Source: a bacterium (GTDB taxonomy: Bacteria > Acidobacteriota > Thermoanaerobaculia > Multivoradales > J023). From it: a stretch of 64,000 nucleotides of DNA. Below, one piece after another: positions 17,087 through 26,069 of the stretch; position 1 is the stretch's first letter; every line of letters begins with the position of its first letter. The notes beneath the pieces are model-generated. The model was not told the DNA's origin. It was given only the letters and a program-made list of their open reading frames with translations, and ran no database searches. The position numbers and the translations under genes are program-made. Location of the stretch: assembly GCA_024226315.1 (NCBI GenBank), contig JAAELT010000333.1:1-64000 (forward strand). The letters are read 5' to 3'.

Positions 17087-19765
17087 GTGCTTCGCAACGT
17101 CGCCGTGCTGCTGGTCGCAGTCCTCGCCCTGGCGATAGCCGGCAACGCCCGGCCCTGGAAACGGTTGCAGGACACGTTTCTCGAGCTCGAGCGCGAGCAG
17201 ATTCGCGCTCGGCTCGACGCAGCCCGGGAGCAGGCGACTCTCGGCCTCGCCGAGGTCGAGGCCGAGATCCAGGCGGAGCGTCAGCGACTGACCGAGCGCA
17301 GCGACGAGATCCTCGACCTGGAGGACGACTTGCGGCGGTTTCGCGGCAAGCTGCAGGCAGCCGAAACGCGGCGGAGTCTGATTGGGTCGGATCTCGAGCA
17401 AGCCCGTTGGCGGCTACGCGGCGAGCCGTCCGGCGCCGAGCAGGCCGGCGCCGAGCAGGCCGGCGCCGAGCAGGTCATCGTGCTCGAGGAGCGGCTGCGA
17501 GAGACCCGCAAGGAGGTCGAATCGCTCACCGAGCTGGCGGCGGATCGCGAGGGCAAGCTGGGCGCGGCGCGTTCCCTGCTGAACGCCGCGCTGGAGCGAC
17601 AGGCCTTGTTGCTGGCGCCGATCGAGGAGCTGGAGAGTCGTCTCGAGGAGCTCCGGTCCGGTCCGTTGCCGGCGGTTCCCGGGCTCTACCATCCCGGGGT
17701 CTCGGTCCGAGAGATCAGGGTCGCCGACTTCCCCGAGCTGGACGGGACGACCCGCCTGGATCGTTGCGTGACCTGCCACCTCGGCGCCGATCGCGGCGAC
17801 CCGAGCGGGGAGGGTCGGCCACCGCCGTTTCGCCCGCATCCGGATCTGGATCTGTTCGTCGGCGCCGACTCGCCCCACCCGGCCGCGCGCTTCGGCTGCA
17901 CCGTCTGTCACGGTGGCGACGGTCGCGCGACCGACTACGCCCGCGCTGGACACTTACCCGGCGAGGTGCCCAGCCGGCGGCCGATACTGCCTCTCGAGCT
18001 GACCGAGGCCGCGTGCGGCAGCTGCCACGGTGCCGAGGTCTGGACACCGCGTGCCCCGACTCACGACGCCGGTTGGCGTTTGATCTCGACCCTCGGCTGT
18101 ACCGGTTGCCACACGGGCGACCCTCTCGAAAGCGGCACGGGTGCGCTGGCCGGACCGGCGCTTCTGGGAATCGCATCAAAGACCAGCCCCGCATGGGCCT
18201 ATCGCTGGATCGAGGGGCCCTCCGAGCTCGATTCGGCCGCCCGCATGCCGCACTTCTTCGACCTCGACTCTGACGCCGGCTCTGATGCCGGTGCCGAGCA
18301 GCGCGCGCGCCGGAGGACGGAGGTCCGGGCGATTGTCCACTATCTCTGGGAGCGCTCTCGCTCCGCGGCGCAAGAGTCGCCGCCCGAGGGTGATCCCGTG
18401 CGGGGCAAGGAGCTGCTTGAGAGCGTCGGCTGTCTGGGCTGCCACCTGCTGGACCCGGCGTCGACGATACCGCGCGCGTCGGAGCGGCGCCATGGACCCA
18501 ACCTGGCGCGTGTCGGCAGCAAGATCTTCCCGACCTGGCTCTTCGCCTGGCTCAGAGACCCGAGCGGGATTCGACACGACACGCCGATGCCGAGCCTGCG
18601 CCTCGACGAGCAGGAAGCCGCGGACCTCGTGGCCTACCTGATGACTCGCAGGGACCCCGCGTGGGAGAGCCTGGAGCTGCCGGAGGTGACGGTCGAGGTC
18701 CGCGACGCGCTGCTGCTGGGCTATCTCGAAGAGAGCCACACGGTGGAGGAAAGCCAGGCGCGTCTCGACCGAATGAGCGACCGGGAGCGGAACGTCTCGC
18801 TCGGGGAACAGACGATCGCCAACCGCGGCTGTCACGGTTGCCACCGGATCGCCGGCTTCGAGGACGCGAAAGTGGCCGGGCCCGGTCTCGGTGAGATGGC
18901 CGCGAACCTCCGGCAGCGCTGGCGGCCCGAGGCTCACGATCCGGTCTACAGCCTGACAGAGGACGAGGCGCGAGCGGTGACGGTCGCCATGCTCGGCCGC
19001 ACGTTCGCCCACGCGCGTCCGGCCCTCCCGCGATCAGCCGGCGGGCGATCACGGGCTCTCGCCGCGGGTCGGCGGGTCATCGAGCGCTACAACTGCCGCG
19101 GTTGTCATCTGGTCGAGAACCGAGGCGGGGCGATCACGGCGGCGACAGTCGAAGCCGGCTCGGCGCCGCCGGATCTGACTCATAGTGGAGCGCGCCTGCG
19201 CTCTCCCTGGCTCCACGACTACCTCGCGGATCCGGGCCGCTCGTCCATGCGGCCGTGGCTGACGGTACGCATGCCGACCTTCGCCTTCACCGAGGCCGAG
19301 CGTAACGCGTTGGTCCGTTACTTCGCGGCCCTGAACGACCGGGAGCTCTTCACCGTGCCTCGGCGTGCCGAGGATTCTTCAGAGGTGGACCTCACGGTCG
19401 GCAAGGTGGTCTTCGGCATGTTGCAGTGCGACGACTGTCACGACGACGACCGCGACGCTCCGCTCCTGGCGCCGCCATATCACCGGGCCCGTGAGCGCCT
19501 GCGGCCTGACTGGGTGGTCGAGTGGATCCTCGATCCCGAGGCGTGGTCGCGGGGCACCGCCATGCCGGCCGTCTTTCGCGCCGCTGAAGGCGAGCCGCTC
19601 GACTCTTCCTTCCTGAGCGGTTCGATCAGCACACCGATCTACTCCCCGGAGAGGGGCCGTCTGCTCCGGCTCTTCGAATCCGAGGAAGATCTCCATGCCT
19701 ACCTCTCGGATCCGCGACGGGTGGCCGCGGCGCTCAGGGATCATCTGTGGACGATGGACAAGTGA
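17087..19765 (+). CDS. Octaheme c-type cytochrome with N-terminal membrane anchor and coiled coil
   Basis: An 892-residue exported cytochrome. A GTG start preceded by AGGGGA gives one N-terminal membrane helix, then ~180 residues of charged coiled coil, including a triple GAEQA repeat encoded by a 15-bp tandem repeat near 17,432-17,470. Eight CxxCH heme sites follow: CVTCH (~227), CTVCH (~271), CGSCH (~310), CTGCH (~338), CLGCH (~449), CHGCH (~581), CRGCH (~669) and CDDCH (~781). Blocks of the form W..WI.DP..(x)..MP separate the later hemes, as in tandem mono-heme cytochrome c domains with a distal Met. It probably takes electrons from the cytochrome b subunits and passes them on in the periplasm. 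Confidence 0.88.
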   Translation: MLRNVAVLLVAVLALAIAGNARPWKRLQDTFLELEREQIRARLDAAREQATLGLAEVEAEIQAERQRLTERSDEILDLEDDLRRFRGKLQAAETRRSLIGSDLEQARWRLRGEPSGAEQAGAEQAGAEQVIVLEERLRETRKEVESLTELAADREGKLGAARSLLNAALERQALLLAPIEELESRLEELRSGPLPAVPGLYHPGVSVREIRVADFPELDGTTRLDRCVTCHLGADRGDPSGEGRPPPFRPHPDLDLFVGADSPHPAARFGCTVCHGGDGRATDYARAGHLPGEVPSRRPILPLELTEAACGSCHGAEVWTPRAPTHDAGWRLISTLGCTGCHTGDPLESGTGALAGPALLGIASKTSPAWAYRWIEGPSELDSAARMPHFFDLDSDAGSDAGAEQRARRRTEVRAIVHYLWERSRSAAQESPPEGDPVRGKELLESVGCLGCHLLDPASTIPRASERRHGPNLARVGSKIFPTWLFAWLRDPSGIRHDTPMPSLRLDEQEAADLVAYLMTRRDPAWESLELPEVTVEVRDALLLGYLEESHTVEESQARLDRMSDRERNVSLGEQTIANRGCHGCHRIAGFEDAKVAGPGLGEMAANLRQRWRPEAHDPVYSLTEDEARAVTVAMLGRTFAHARPALPRSAGGRSRALAAGRRVIERYNCRGCHLVENRGGAITAATVEAGSAPPDLTHSGARLRSPWLHDYLADPGRSSMRPWLTVRMPTFAFTEAERNALVRYFAALNDRELFTVPRRAEDSSEVDLTVGKVVFGMLQCDDCHDDDRDAPLLAPPYHRARERLRPDWVVEWILDPEAWSRGTAMPAVFRAAEGEPLDSSFLSGSISTPIYSPERGRLLRLFESEEDLHAYLSDPRRVAAALRDHLWTMDK

Positions 19766-19845
19766 GCCGATAGACTCACCGCAGTGCGCGAGGGTGCTCG
19801 CCCGCCGCGCCGCAGCCGTCCACACTCCTTCCGAAGGGCACTCTC

Positions 19846-20739
19846 TTGACCGTCGAGGCGACGACCCTGGCCCCGCGAGACTCCCAGTGGGCCGACTTCG
19901 TGGAGCTCACAAAGCCGCGCATCAGCCTGATGGTGGTGCTGACCACCGCCGCGGGTTACCTGTTGACGGCCCCGCGGCCGATCGACTGGCTGTTGCTTTG
20001 CCATGCGATGCTGGGCACGGCGTTGGTGGCGAGTGGGGCCTCGGCACTCAATCAGGTGATCGAGCGGCACACCGACGCCCGCATGCGGCGCACGGCCAAC
20101 CGGCCTATTCCGGCCGGCCGGCTGGACGTCGAGAGGGCTTTCGCCTTCGGCTTGATGATCTCGCTCGTGGGAGTTGTCTATCTGACCTTCCTGGTCAATC
20201 CGCTCACCGCCGTCATCGGCGCGCTGACCCTGGCGTCCTACGTGCTGATCTACACTCCGCTCAAGCGCCGCAGCTCGCTGTCCACGATCGTCGGGGCGGT
20301 GCCGGGCGCCGCGCCGCCGGTGATGGGCGTCACCGCCGCCACTGGTGAGCTCGGCGTCATGGCCTGGATCCTGTTCGGCATCCTCTTCCTCTGGCAGATG
20401 CCGCACTTCCTCGCCATCGCCTGGATGTACCGCGCCGACTACGAGCGCGGCGGCTTTCCGCTGCTGACCCTCGGCCACCTGCCCGGCCAGCGCACGGCCC
20501 GGCAGATGGTGCTGTACGCGGCTGCGCTGATTCCGGTGAGCGTCCTGCCGAGCGTGCTCGGTTATGCCGGCGCGCTCTACTTCGTGGGCGCGCTGGTGCT
20601 CGGCCTGCTGTTTCTCGGTTTTTGCTTCGCCTTCGGCAAGACGCAGGACGCGCGGGCGGCACGTCGGCTGCTCCTGGTCTCGGTGATCTACCTGCCGGTG
20701 GTGCTGCTGCTGATGGTGGCCGACCAGGCCCTGCTCTAG
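19846..20739 (+). CDS. ctaB: Protoheme IX farnesyltransferase (heme O synthase)
   Basis: A 297-residue, multi-helix UbiA-family prenyltransferase that converts heme B to heme O for terminal oxidases. It has the first Asp motif region NQVIERHTDARMRRTANRP (N-x-x-x-x-x-x-D-x-x-M-x-R-T), LTKPRISLMVVLTTAAGY at the N-terminus, the second motif YTPLKRRSSLSTIVGAVPGA, and WQMPHFLAIAWMYRADY in the C-terminal half. The start is TTG with an AGGG site just upstream. It lies 80 bases after the polyheme cytochrome and 7 bases before the SCO gene. This places it with oxidase biogenesis, although no oxidase subunit genes lie in the window. Confidence 0.95.
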   Translation: MTVEATTLAPRDSQWADFVELTKPRISLMVVLTTAAGYLLTAPRPIDWLLLCHAMLGTALVASGASALNQVIERHTDARMRRTANRPIPAGRLDVERAFAFGLMISLVGVVYLTFLVNPLTAVIGALTLASYVLIYTPLKRRSSLSTIVGAVPGAAPPVMGVTAATGELGVMAWILFGILFLWQMPHFLAIAWMYRADYERGGFPLLTLGHLPGQRTARQMVLYAAALIPVSVLPSVLGYAGALYFVGALVLGLLFLGFCFAFGKTQDARAARRLLLVSVIYLPVVLLLMVADQALL

Positions 20740-20746
20740 GCGCCCC

Positions 20747-21406
20747 ATGACCAGCCCGACGGCACCGGGCCCGGCGGACAGCTCGCCGGCGCGACGCTCC
20801 ACCGGCTTGGCGCGGGCGCTCTGGGTGCTTTCGATCGCGGTCGTCGTGGCTGCCCTGATCGCCGGCTTCCTGTCCCGGAAGTGGCGCGCGGAGCCGCTAC
20901 CGGTGATCAAGCAGGTGCCGGAGTTTGCCCTCACTCATCACGACGGCTCGACCGTCACCCGCGAAGACTTCCTCGGCGGCCCCTGGATCGCCGATTTCAT
21001 CTTCACCCGCTGCCCCGCGATCTGTCCGCGCATGACCGCGCAGATGAAGCGCGTGACCGAGGCCCTGGGGGAGGGCTCGCAAGTCAAGATCGCGTCGTTC
21101 TCGGTCGATCCCGAGCACGACACGCCGGAGGTGCTGGCCGCCTACGCCGCCGATCACGGCGCCGGCGAAGGGTGGTACTTCCTCACCGGCGAGGCGGCGA
21201 CGATCCACACTCTCTGCCGCGAGGGGTTCCTGCTCGCCGTCGACGCTTCGCCTCCCGCGGACGTGAGCACCGGAAGTGATCCGATCATCCACAGCAACCG
21301 CTTCGTGCTGATCGACGCCGAGAACCAGATCCGCGGCTACTACGACCCCTTCGACGAGGACGAGCTCGCCCGCCTGGTGGCCGACGTCAAGGGGCTCCTT
21401 CGGTAG
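20747..21406 (+). CDS. SCO1/SenC copper chaperone for cytochrome oxidase assembly
   Basis: A 219-residue thioredoxin-fold protein anchored by one N-terminal helix (residues ~25-45). It keeps the copper ligands of the SCO family: the CxxxC motif in FTRCPAICPRM and the distal His in IIHSNRFVLID. FSVDPEHDTPEVL is the usual family loop. It is expected to deliver copper to the CuA site of a heme-copper oxidase, in the periplasm. Seven bases separate it from heme O synthase, so the two are co-transcribed. Its 3' end overlaps the convergent downstream gene by 20 bases. Confidence 0.95.
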   Translation: MTSPTAPGPADSSPARRSTGLARALWVLSIAVVVAALIAGFLSRKWRAEPLPVIKQVPEFALTHHDGSTVTREDFLGGPWIADFIFTRCPAICPRMTAQMKRVTEALGEGSQVKIASFSVDPEHDTPEVLAAYAADHGAGEGWYFLTGEAATIHTLCREGFLLAVDASPPADVSTGSDPIIHSNRFVLIDAENQIRGYYDPFDEDELARLVADVKGLLR

Positions 21407-22130
21407 CAGCAAGGTCCAGGAAGAGGACCCGGGACGCCTCGATCTTGCCCTGGGAGAAGATACCGGCGATCCGGTCTTCCACCGCGTAGAGGTTCTCGAA
21501 CATGCCGGCCAGGGGTTCCTCGGAGTCCGGGTTCGACTCCTGGAAATCCTTGAAATTGTCCGCCACGAGCAACTCGCCCGAGCGGCCGTCGTAGACTCGC
21601 AGCACGATGTCGTACTCGAAGCCGGCTTTCTCGACCAGGGTCTGCCGCTGGTGGGTCTGCCCGTCAACCGGCGAGGTGTAGCTTTCGTTGCGGTAGCCGC
21701 TGCGGGCCAGGACGTCGAAGTCGAGGCTGCAGCTCAGGATCAGGTCCGCCTGGGTGCGCTCCCCGAGCGCCCGCCAGAAGTCCCGGTCCTGGCCCAGCCT
21801 CTCGAGGTCGTGGGTCGGATAGTCGAGCGGCCCGACCTGGACCATCCTCAAGTCGGTCTCGCGGCGCAGGAGCTTCCTCAGGTAGCGTTCGAAGTCACCC
21901 TGGATGTCGACGTCGCTGCCGGTGACGTTCCCCTCGCGCTCCCGGCTCACCATGATGCAGGGAGCCAGCGCTATGGAGCTGTGCCCCGAGAGGTCGAGCC
22001 GTGCGCGGACCGGCAGAGTGATCTGGACCTCCTCGGTCAGCGCGGCGAGCGGCACGGCTGTCGCCAGCGTGACCAGGAAAGCGGCCGCCGCGGCCACGAT
22101 CCTCGTGCTGTCTGTACGTGGGGTCATCAT
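21387..22130 (-). CDS. Exported protein of unknown function (curli/LPS-assembly-like fold possible)
   Basis: A 247-residue protein with a signal peptide (MMTPRTDSTRIVAAAAAFLV, ending near AAL). The start is fixed by GGGAGGA six bases upstream of the first of two ATGs. The body has an SSIALAPCIMV strand, a DFERYLRKLLRRE helix, ADLILSCSLDFDV and then YDIVLRVYDGRSGELLVADNFKDF. This order resembles the CsgG/TolB-N-like fold used by lipoproteins that compute 'minor curlin/penicillin-binding' type modules, but the match is by pattern only. There is no lipobox. It is convergent with the SCO gene and monocistronic by appearance. Function unknown. Confidence 0.7.
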   Translation of the reverse strand: MMTPRTDSTRIVAAAAAFLVTLATAVPLAALTEEVQITLPVRARLDLSGHSSIALAPCIMVSREREGNVTGSDVDIQGDFERYLRKLLRRETDLRMVQVGPLDYPTHDLERLGQDRDFWRALGERTQADLILSCSLDFDVLARSGYRNESYTSPVDGQTHQRQTLVEKAGFEYDIVLRVYDGRSGELLVADNFKDFQESNPDSEEPLAGMFENLYAVEDRIAGIFSQGKIEASRVLFLDLAATEGAP

Positions 22131-22208
22131 CCGTCCTCCCGAACGAACGTTTCCTGGCCGGGACCGGGTCCTACCCATGATGTCAGCAACACCGATGCCA
22201 GAAATGGA

Positions 22209-23927
22209 TTACCAGGCCGAGAGATCCCCTGACTCGAACCCGTCGGCGAAGATTTCCGCCACGATCGGTACCTGCGGAAACGGCGTGCCGGTGAGGGAGA
22301 AATAGAGCCATGCGGTCGGCGCCAGGCCGCTCCAGGTGGTCCACCAGCCGAAGGTGTCGTTCAGCGCGTCGGCGGTGGAGCCGGGCATCGCCCCGTCGAG
22401 CCGCTGCTGCGCGAGGAGGTGATCCAGATAGGTCTGGGCCTCCTCGCCACCGGCCGAGACGTACTGGGCGGTGCCTTCGTTCCAGACCTGGACCGGGCCC
22501 ATCGCGTCCAGGCCGCAGACGAGGCCGTTTTCACTGGTGGTGGCGAGCGCCCTGCCGACGAAGCTCAAGGCCGCCAGGGCGCGGTCCGTGCGGTTGACCG
22601 ACGGATGCCGCGCGAACTCCGACAACCAGGTCGCGGTGTCGATGGCGATGACGGGGTCTTGGAACCCGCGCCACCAGTAGCGGAGGTCGGCGTCCCACAC
22701 CTGGGTCAGGAGGTAGGCGCGGATGGCCGCCGCGTCGTCGAGCCGGCCGGTAGCGGTCATCGCCCACCAGCCGTCGACGGTGCCTTCCGTCGAGGCGTCC
22801 AGCTTGCCGTCCTCGTCGATGCGGGCCGCCAGCCAGGCCGCTCCCGCTTGCGCCGCCGCCTCCGCGTCCGGGTCTCCGGTCTTGTTGGCGTATTCGACCA
22901 GCGCCAGCACGCACCACGCCTGGTCGCCGACCCATTCGTCGTCCGCCAGCACTTCACCGGTGCGCGGGTTCCAGCTCCTGGCCCAATGGCCATCGAGCTG
23001 CTGCTCCGTCAGCAGAAAGTCGACCAATTGGTCGGCGGCCTGTGCCTCGGTGTCGACGGCCGTGCCCCCTTCCCAGGTCCCTTCACGCGTGAGGGCGATG
23101 AGTACCAGCGCCTGGTCATAGAGCCAGGCTTTCGGTGGCGGCTGCTCGATCTCTTCCTCCTTCCACGATACGAAGAGGCCGGTGGTGAGGTCGCGGACGC
23201 TCAGCAGGTACGAGATCGCCAGCGTTGCGGCCGCGGGGTCGGGCACGATGCTTTCGAAGCTCGTCTGCCGCGGCCAGTCGGCGGCCGTGTCGTAGGCCAG
23301 GTGGTCGAAAGCGAGCTGGCCGCTGCCACCACCGGTGCCGCCGTCGCACTCCGGCGATGGATTTGGCGAGGGCCGCTTGACGACCACGAAGAAGCGATCG
23401 ATCCGAGACCAGTCGATCTCCTCATCCGGCGGGCCGTGGGTGAAGAAATGATAGAAGGTTTCTCTGGGAATAACGACGTCGCGCATCCAGCGATCGATCT
23501 GGTGGATGCCGTTCTCCTCGCCGTGCATGTCGAAGCCGAAGAAGACGCCGTCGGCGTCAGCGAACATGACGGCGACCGTGTTGGCGATCTCCTTTGGCCC
23601 GCCGCCGCGGAGGCTGAAGGCGATGACGTCGGCGGCGCTGAGATCCGCCGGCGGAGCGAAGGTGTGCTTCATCTGCACCCAGTCGCCCATCATCAGATCC
23701 AGATCCCAGTTCATCTGGATCCCGTTGCCCTCGACTCCGGGAACCAGCTCCAGGCTCAGGCTGGTGCAGTCGTCGTGGGTTTCCACCGTCCAGTTCGCGA
23801 GGCTCTCGCAGTCGATCAGAACGGTGCCGCCGAAGTCGTGCGGACAACTCGGTCCGGCGACGGCCGGAGCGGCCAACAGGCCGACCGTCAGTAGCGTGTT
23901 GAAAACGCGATGGCTTCGTGAACGCAT
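22209..23927 (-). CDS. Secreted alpha/alpha-toroid (six-hairpin-like) protein with CBM-like N-terminus
   Basis: A 572-residue exported protein. The signal peptide is MRSRSHRVFNTLLTVGLLAA, ending near AVAG. Residues ~30-215 form a beta-rich module with W/F patches that resembles a CIA30/CBM11-like carbohydrate-binding domain. Residues ~230-550 are helical, with repeated AWLYDQALVLIAL, DDEWVGDQAWCVLALVEYA and WWAMTATGRLDDAAAIRAYL elements, like the alpha/alpha toroids of six-hairpin glycosidases. The final 15 residues end in FADGFESGDLSAW at the stop codon, a short terminal peptide found on secreted proteins in some acidobacteria and proteobacteria. Catalytic residues cannot be named; a polysaccharide-active role is an inference. 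Confidence 0.75.
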   Translation of the reverse strand: MRSRSHRVFNTLLTVGLLAAPAVAGPSCPHDFGGTVLIDCESLANWTVETHDDCTSLSLELVPGVEGNGIQMNWDLDLMMGDWVQMKHTFAPPADLSAADVIAFSLRGGGPKEIANTVAVMFADADGVFFGFDMHGEENGIHQIDRWMRDVVIPRETFYHFFTHGPPDEEIDWSRIDRFFVVVKRPSPNPSPECDGGTGGGSGQLAFDHLAYDTAADWPRQTSFESIVPDPAAATLAISYLLSVRDLTTGLFVSWKEEEIEQPPPKAWLYDQALVLIALTREGTWEGGTAVDTEAQAADQLVDFLLTEQQLDGHWARSWNPRTGEVLADDEWVGDQAWCVLALVEYANKTGDPDAEAAAQAGAAWLAARIDEDGKLDASTEGTVDGWWAMTATGRLDDAAAIRAYLLTQVWDADLRYWWRGFQDPVIAIDTATWLSEFARHPSVNRTDRALAALSFVGRALATTSENGLVCGLDAMGPVQVWNEGTAQYVSAGGEEAQTYLDHLLAQQRLDGAMPGSTADALNDTFGWWTTWSGLAPTAWLYFSLTGTPFPQVPIVAEIFADGFESGDLSAW

Positions 23928-24056
23928 CGGTCTCCCTCCAGCAGCAAGAATTCATGCCCTCGGTTCGGGAACGCTCGCAGGCGCTCGAACCCCCGAGGGC
24001 TCGGCAACTATCGTACACTATTTCTCTGCCCACGCACCAAGCGAGGGCAGCACGGA

Positions 24057-24749
24057 TCAGAACTCTTCGACCACGAAACCAGCGGTCGCGTGAGCCGAGA
24101 AGCTGCCCTCCGAGATCCAGCTCCGCAGGAAAAGGCCGTGATCGAGAAACGGCAGGCCGTTGGTGTCGGTCCGGCGGATACGGGTCATGGTGAAGGCGAA
24201 GTCCTCGGACAGCGCGACGGCGCCGTCGTTGACCCCGATCCCCTGGAGCAGAGGGAACGTCCGGAAACGGATGGTCGGGTCGACTCCCTCGGAGTCCTGC
24301 AGAGTCGCGGTCTCGCCGAGAGTACCCAGGCTCGGCGAGAGGCTGGTCAACAGGGCGCCGTCGAAAGTGATTTGCAGCAGGTTCTGCCCGGTGCCCGCGT
24401 GCCGGAACGTGGCGACACCGTCGACGTCCCAGGTCTGCACCCAGTTGGCGCCGCGGGCGCTCGGGGTGTAGTTGCTGATCGAGCCGGCGAAGAAGAACTC
24501 CGCCGGAAAGATGACGATGCCGCCGGGCGCGTCGTCGTTGAGATCGACCATCAAGTCGACGTTGACGACTCCGTCGACGCTGAACGCCGAAGCCTCGTTG
24601 AGGTCGTCGGGCATCGAGCCGCCGGAGTGGCCATTGAACGTCGGCCCGTCGTGGTTGTCGTCGGACGCGAAGCTGAAGGTCACGGCGTGGGCCGGAACGG
24701 TCAGGGCGAGAAGGCAGATCAGGAAAACGGGGAGCGCGCACTTCTGCAT
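24057..24749 (-). CDS. Secreted protein of unknown function
   Basis: A 230-residue exported protein starting at an ATG with a textbook AAGGAGGA site. The signal peptide is MQKCALPVFLICLLALTVPA, cleaved near AHA. The mature part is beta-rich and acidic, starts VTFSFASDDNHDGP, contains GSISNYTPSARGANWVQTWD, and has no Cys and no catalytic motif I recognise. It is one of two consecutive secreted-protein genes on this strand, separated by ~130 bases, but an operon is not clear. An extracellular or periplasmic surface role is likely; nothing more specific can be supported. Confidence 0.65.
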   Translation of the reverse strand: MQKCALPVFLICLLALTVPAHAVTFSFASDDNHDGPTFNGHSGGSMPDDLNEASAFSVDGVVNVDLMVDLNDDAPGGIVIFPAEFFFAGSISNYTPSARGANWVQTWDVDGVATFRHAGTGQNLLQITFDGALLTSLSPSLGTLGETATLQDSEGVDPTIRFRTFPLLQGIGVNDGAVALSEDFAFTMTRIRRTDTNGLPFLDHGLFLRSWISEGSFSAHATAGFVVEEF

Positions 24750-24899
24750 GAGATTCCTCCTTGAATCTTGGGGCGGGCTACGGGCGGCGGGCTGGACGAA
24801 TATCGACAGATTGTAATGTTCAGATAATAGGGAGTCAAGACACTTCGTCGAAGCACCGCCTCGAGCACCAGTCGAGGGATGGGGCAACGATCAGCGCCG

Positions 24900-25406
24900 T
24901 CAGCCGCCGGAGGGGTGCTCGCGCAGGGCGCGGCGGATGTGGGTGCGCGCGGTGGTGTACTGGCGGGCGGTGTTGATCGAGATCCAGCGCGCGAGCGGCC
25001 ATTTGCCGGCCCACTCGAAGACGCCGGTGTCGAGCAGCTCGCGGTCGTCGAGCGCGTCGATGGTGGACAGCACGCGCCGGTAGGCGGCCTCCAGCCGCTC
25101 GCGAATCTCCTCGAAGGACTCTTCCCGCGCCGCCGCGACGATGTCCGCGTTCAGGCGCGGGGTCTCGCTCCACCCGTAGCCGGCGGCCGGGGTGACGGGA
25201 TGCTCGCCGGCCCTGCCGGCCTCGATCCAGTCGACGACGCGCTCGGTCCACCAGGCGCGGACAGCGAGCAGGTCCTTGACGCTCCAGTCGTCGACGCAGG
25301 GGAGGTCGCCCGCTTCGGGGCCGGCGTCGTCGAGGTCAGTCCGGAGTTTCTCGAACGTCGTAGTGACGAGGTCCGTGAGCTCGGCGCGCGTCTTCGGGAT
25401 CGGCAT
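24900..25406 (-). CDS. ClbS/DfsB-like four-helix bundle (DinB superfamily) protein
   Basis: A 168-residue protein with the pattern of the ClbS/DfsB branch of the DinB superfamily: MPIPKTRAELTDLV at the start, CVDDWSVKDLLAVRAWWTERVVDWI in the middle, and WPLARWISINTARQYTTARTHIRRAL near the end. Family members are four-helix bundles; ClbS hydrolyses the cyclopropane of colibactin and related proteins are thought to protect from reactive compounds, so a detoxification role is possible but not shown. The metal-ligand histidines of bacillithiol transferases are not evident. A GGAG site supports the start. It faces the 40-bp repeat array on its upstream side. Confidence 0.8.
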   Translation of the reverse strand: MPIPKTRAELTDLVTTTFEKLRTDLDDAGPEAGDLPCVDDWSVKDLLAVRAWWTERVVDWIEAGRAGEHPVTPAAGYGWSETPRLNADIVAAAREESFEEIRERLEAAYRRVLSTIDALDDRELLDTGVFEWAGKWPLARWISINTARQYTTARTHIRRALREHPSGG

Positions 25407-25429
25407 GTCTCCGGATCCTAACGCCGAGC

Positions 25430-26069
25430 GTCTGTCTCTCGAAAGACGCCCTGATCGACCCGAACGGGATGCCTTTCCGCGATGAGCCGGTCGATTGGAC
25501 CGCGCGGTGGCGCCGATCCGAAGCGAGGTCCCTCCCGCGTCTTGCGGAAGCGTCTTGCGGTGATTCGGTGGCCCGTACAATCTGGCGGAGGCTTCTTTCA
25601 CCGAAAATGCGGACTGTACCGTTGGCGGAAGCGTATCTCGTCGAATCGGCGCGCCCGACGGCCAACGCCAGCGTCTCACCGGAAATCCGTGGCCGTTTCA
25701 GTCCATGTAGCCATCGCCCGGGGAATTCGTCGCTCGTTCGGTCCGCGGAGTCGTCGCGCGGGAATATCGCGGCTTGGTCAGTCTGTGCGCGCCTCTACCG
25801 GGGAATCGGCGGCTCGTTCGGCCCATACCGGCGTCGCGCCGGAGATTGGCGGCTCTACCGGTTCATGCCGGCAGCGCGCGGGAATTCGGCGCTTTGGACA
25901 GTCCGTGGACGCCTCTACTGTGGAATCGGCGACTCGTCCGGCTCATGGAGCCGTCGCGCCGGAGATCGGCGGCTCGTTTGGCTCATAGGGACATCGCCCG
26001 TGGGTTCGGTCCTGCGCCCGGTCGGTGGGGGCCTCGTGTCATTTCCAGGCGTGTCGCTCGCTTTCTCGC
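25430..26069. repeat. Diverged 40-bp tandem repeat array, about 16 units
   Basis: A run of direct repeats with an exact 40-base period. Eight consecutive units starting at 25,710, 25,750, 25,790, 25,830, 25,870, 25,910, 25,950 and 25,990 align without any indel. The typical unit carries GTCGCGCCGG, then GGAATCGGCGGCTCG, then TTCGGCTCATG. Weaker units can be followed back to about 25,430 and on to about 26,069. Because 40 is not a multiple of 3, the repeat is read in rotating frames and all three forward frames stay open, so the overlapping open frames here are unlikely to be genes. Each unit contains a GCCG...CGGC dyad. There are no spacers, so it is not a CRISPR array. Confidence 0.8.

Noticed and set aside
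25430..26069. CRISPR array
   Set aside because: Units are contiguous with no unique spacers, and no cas genes are present. The same holds for the 42- and 43-bp arrays.
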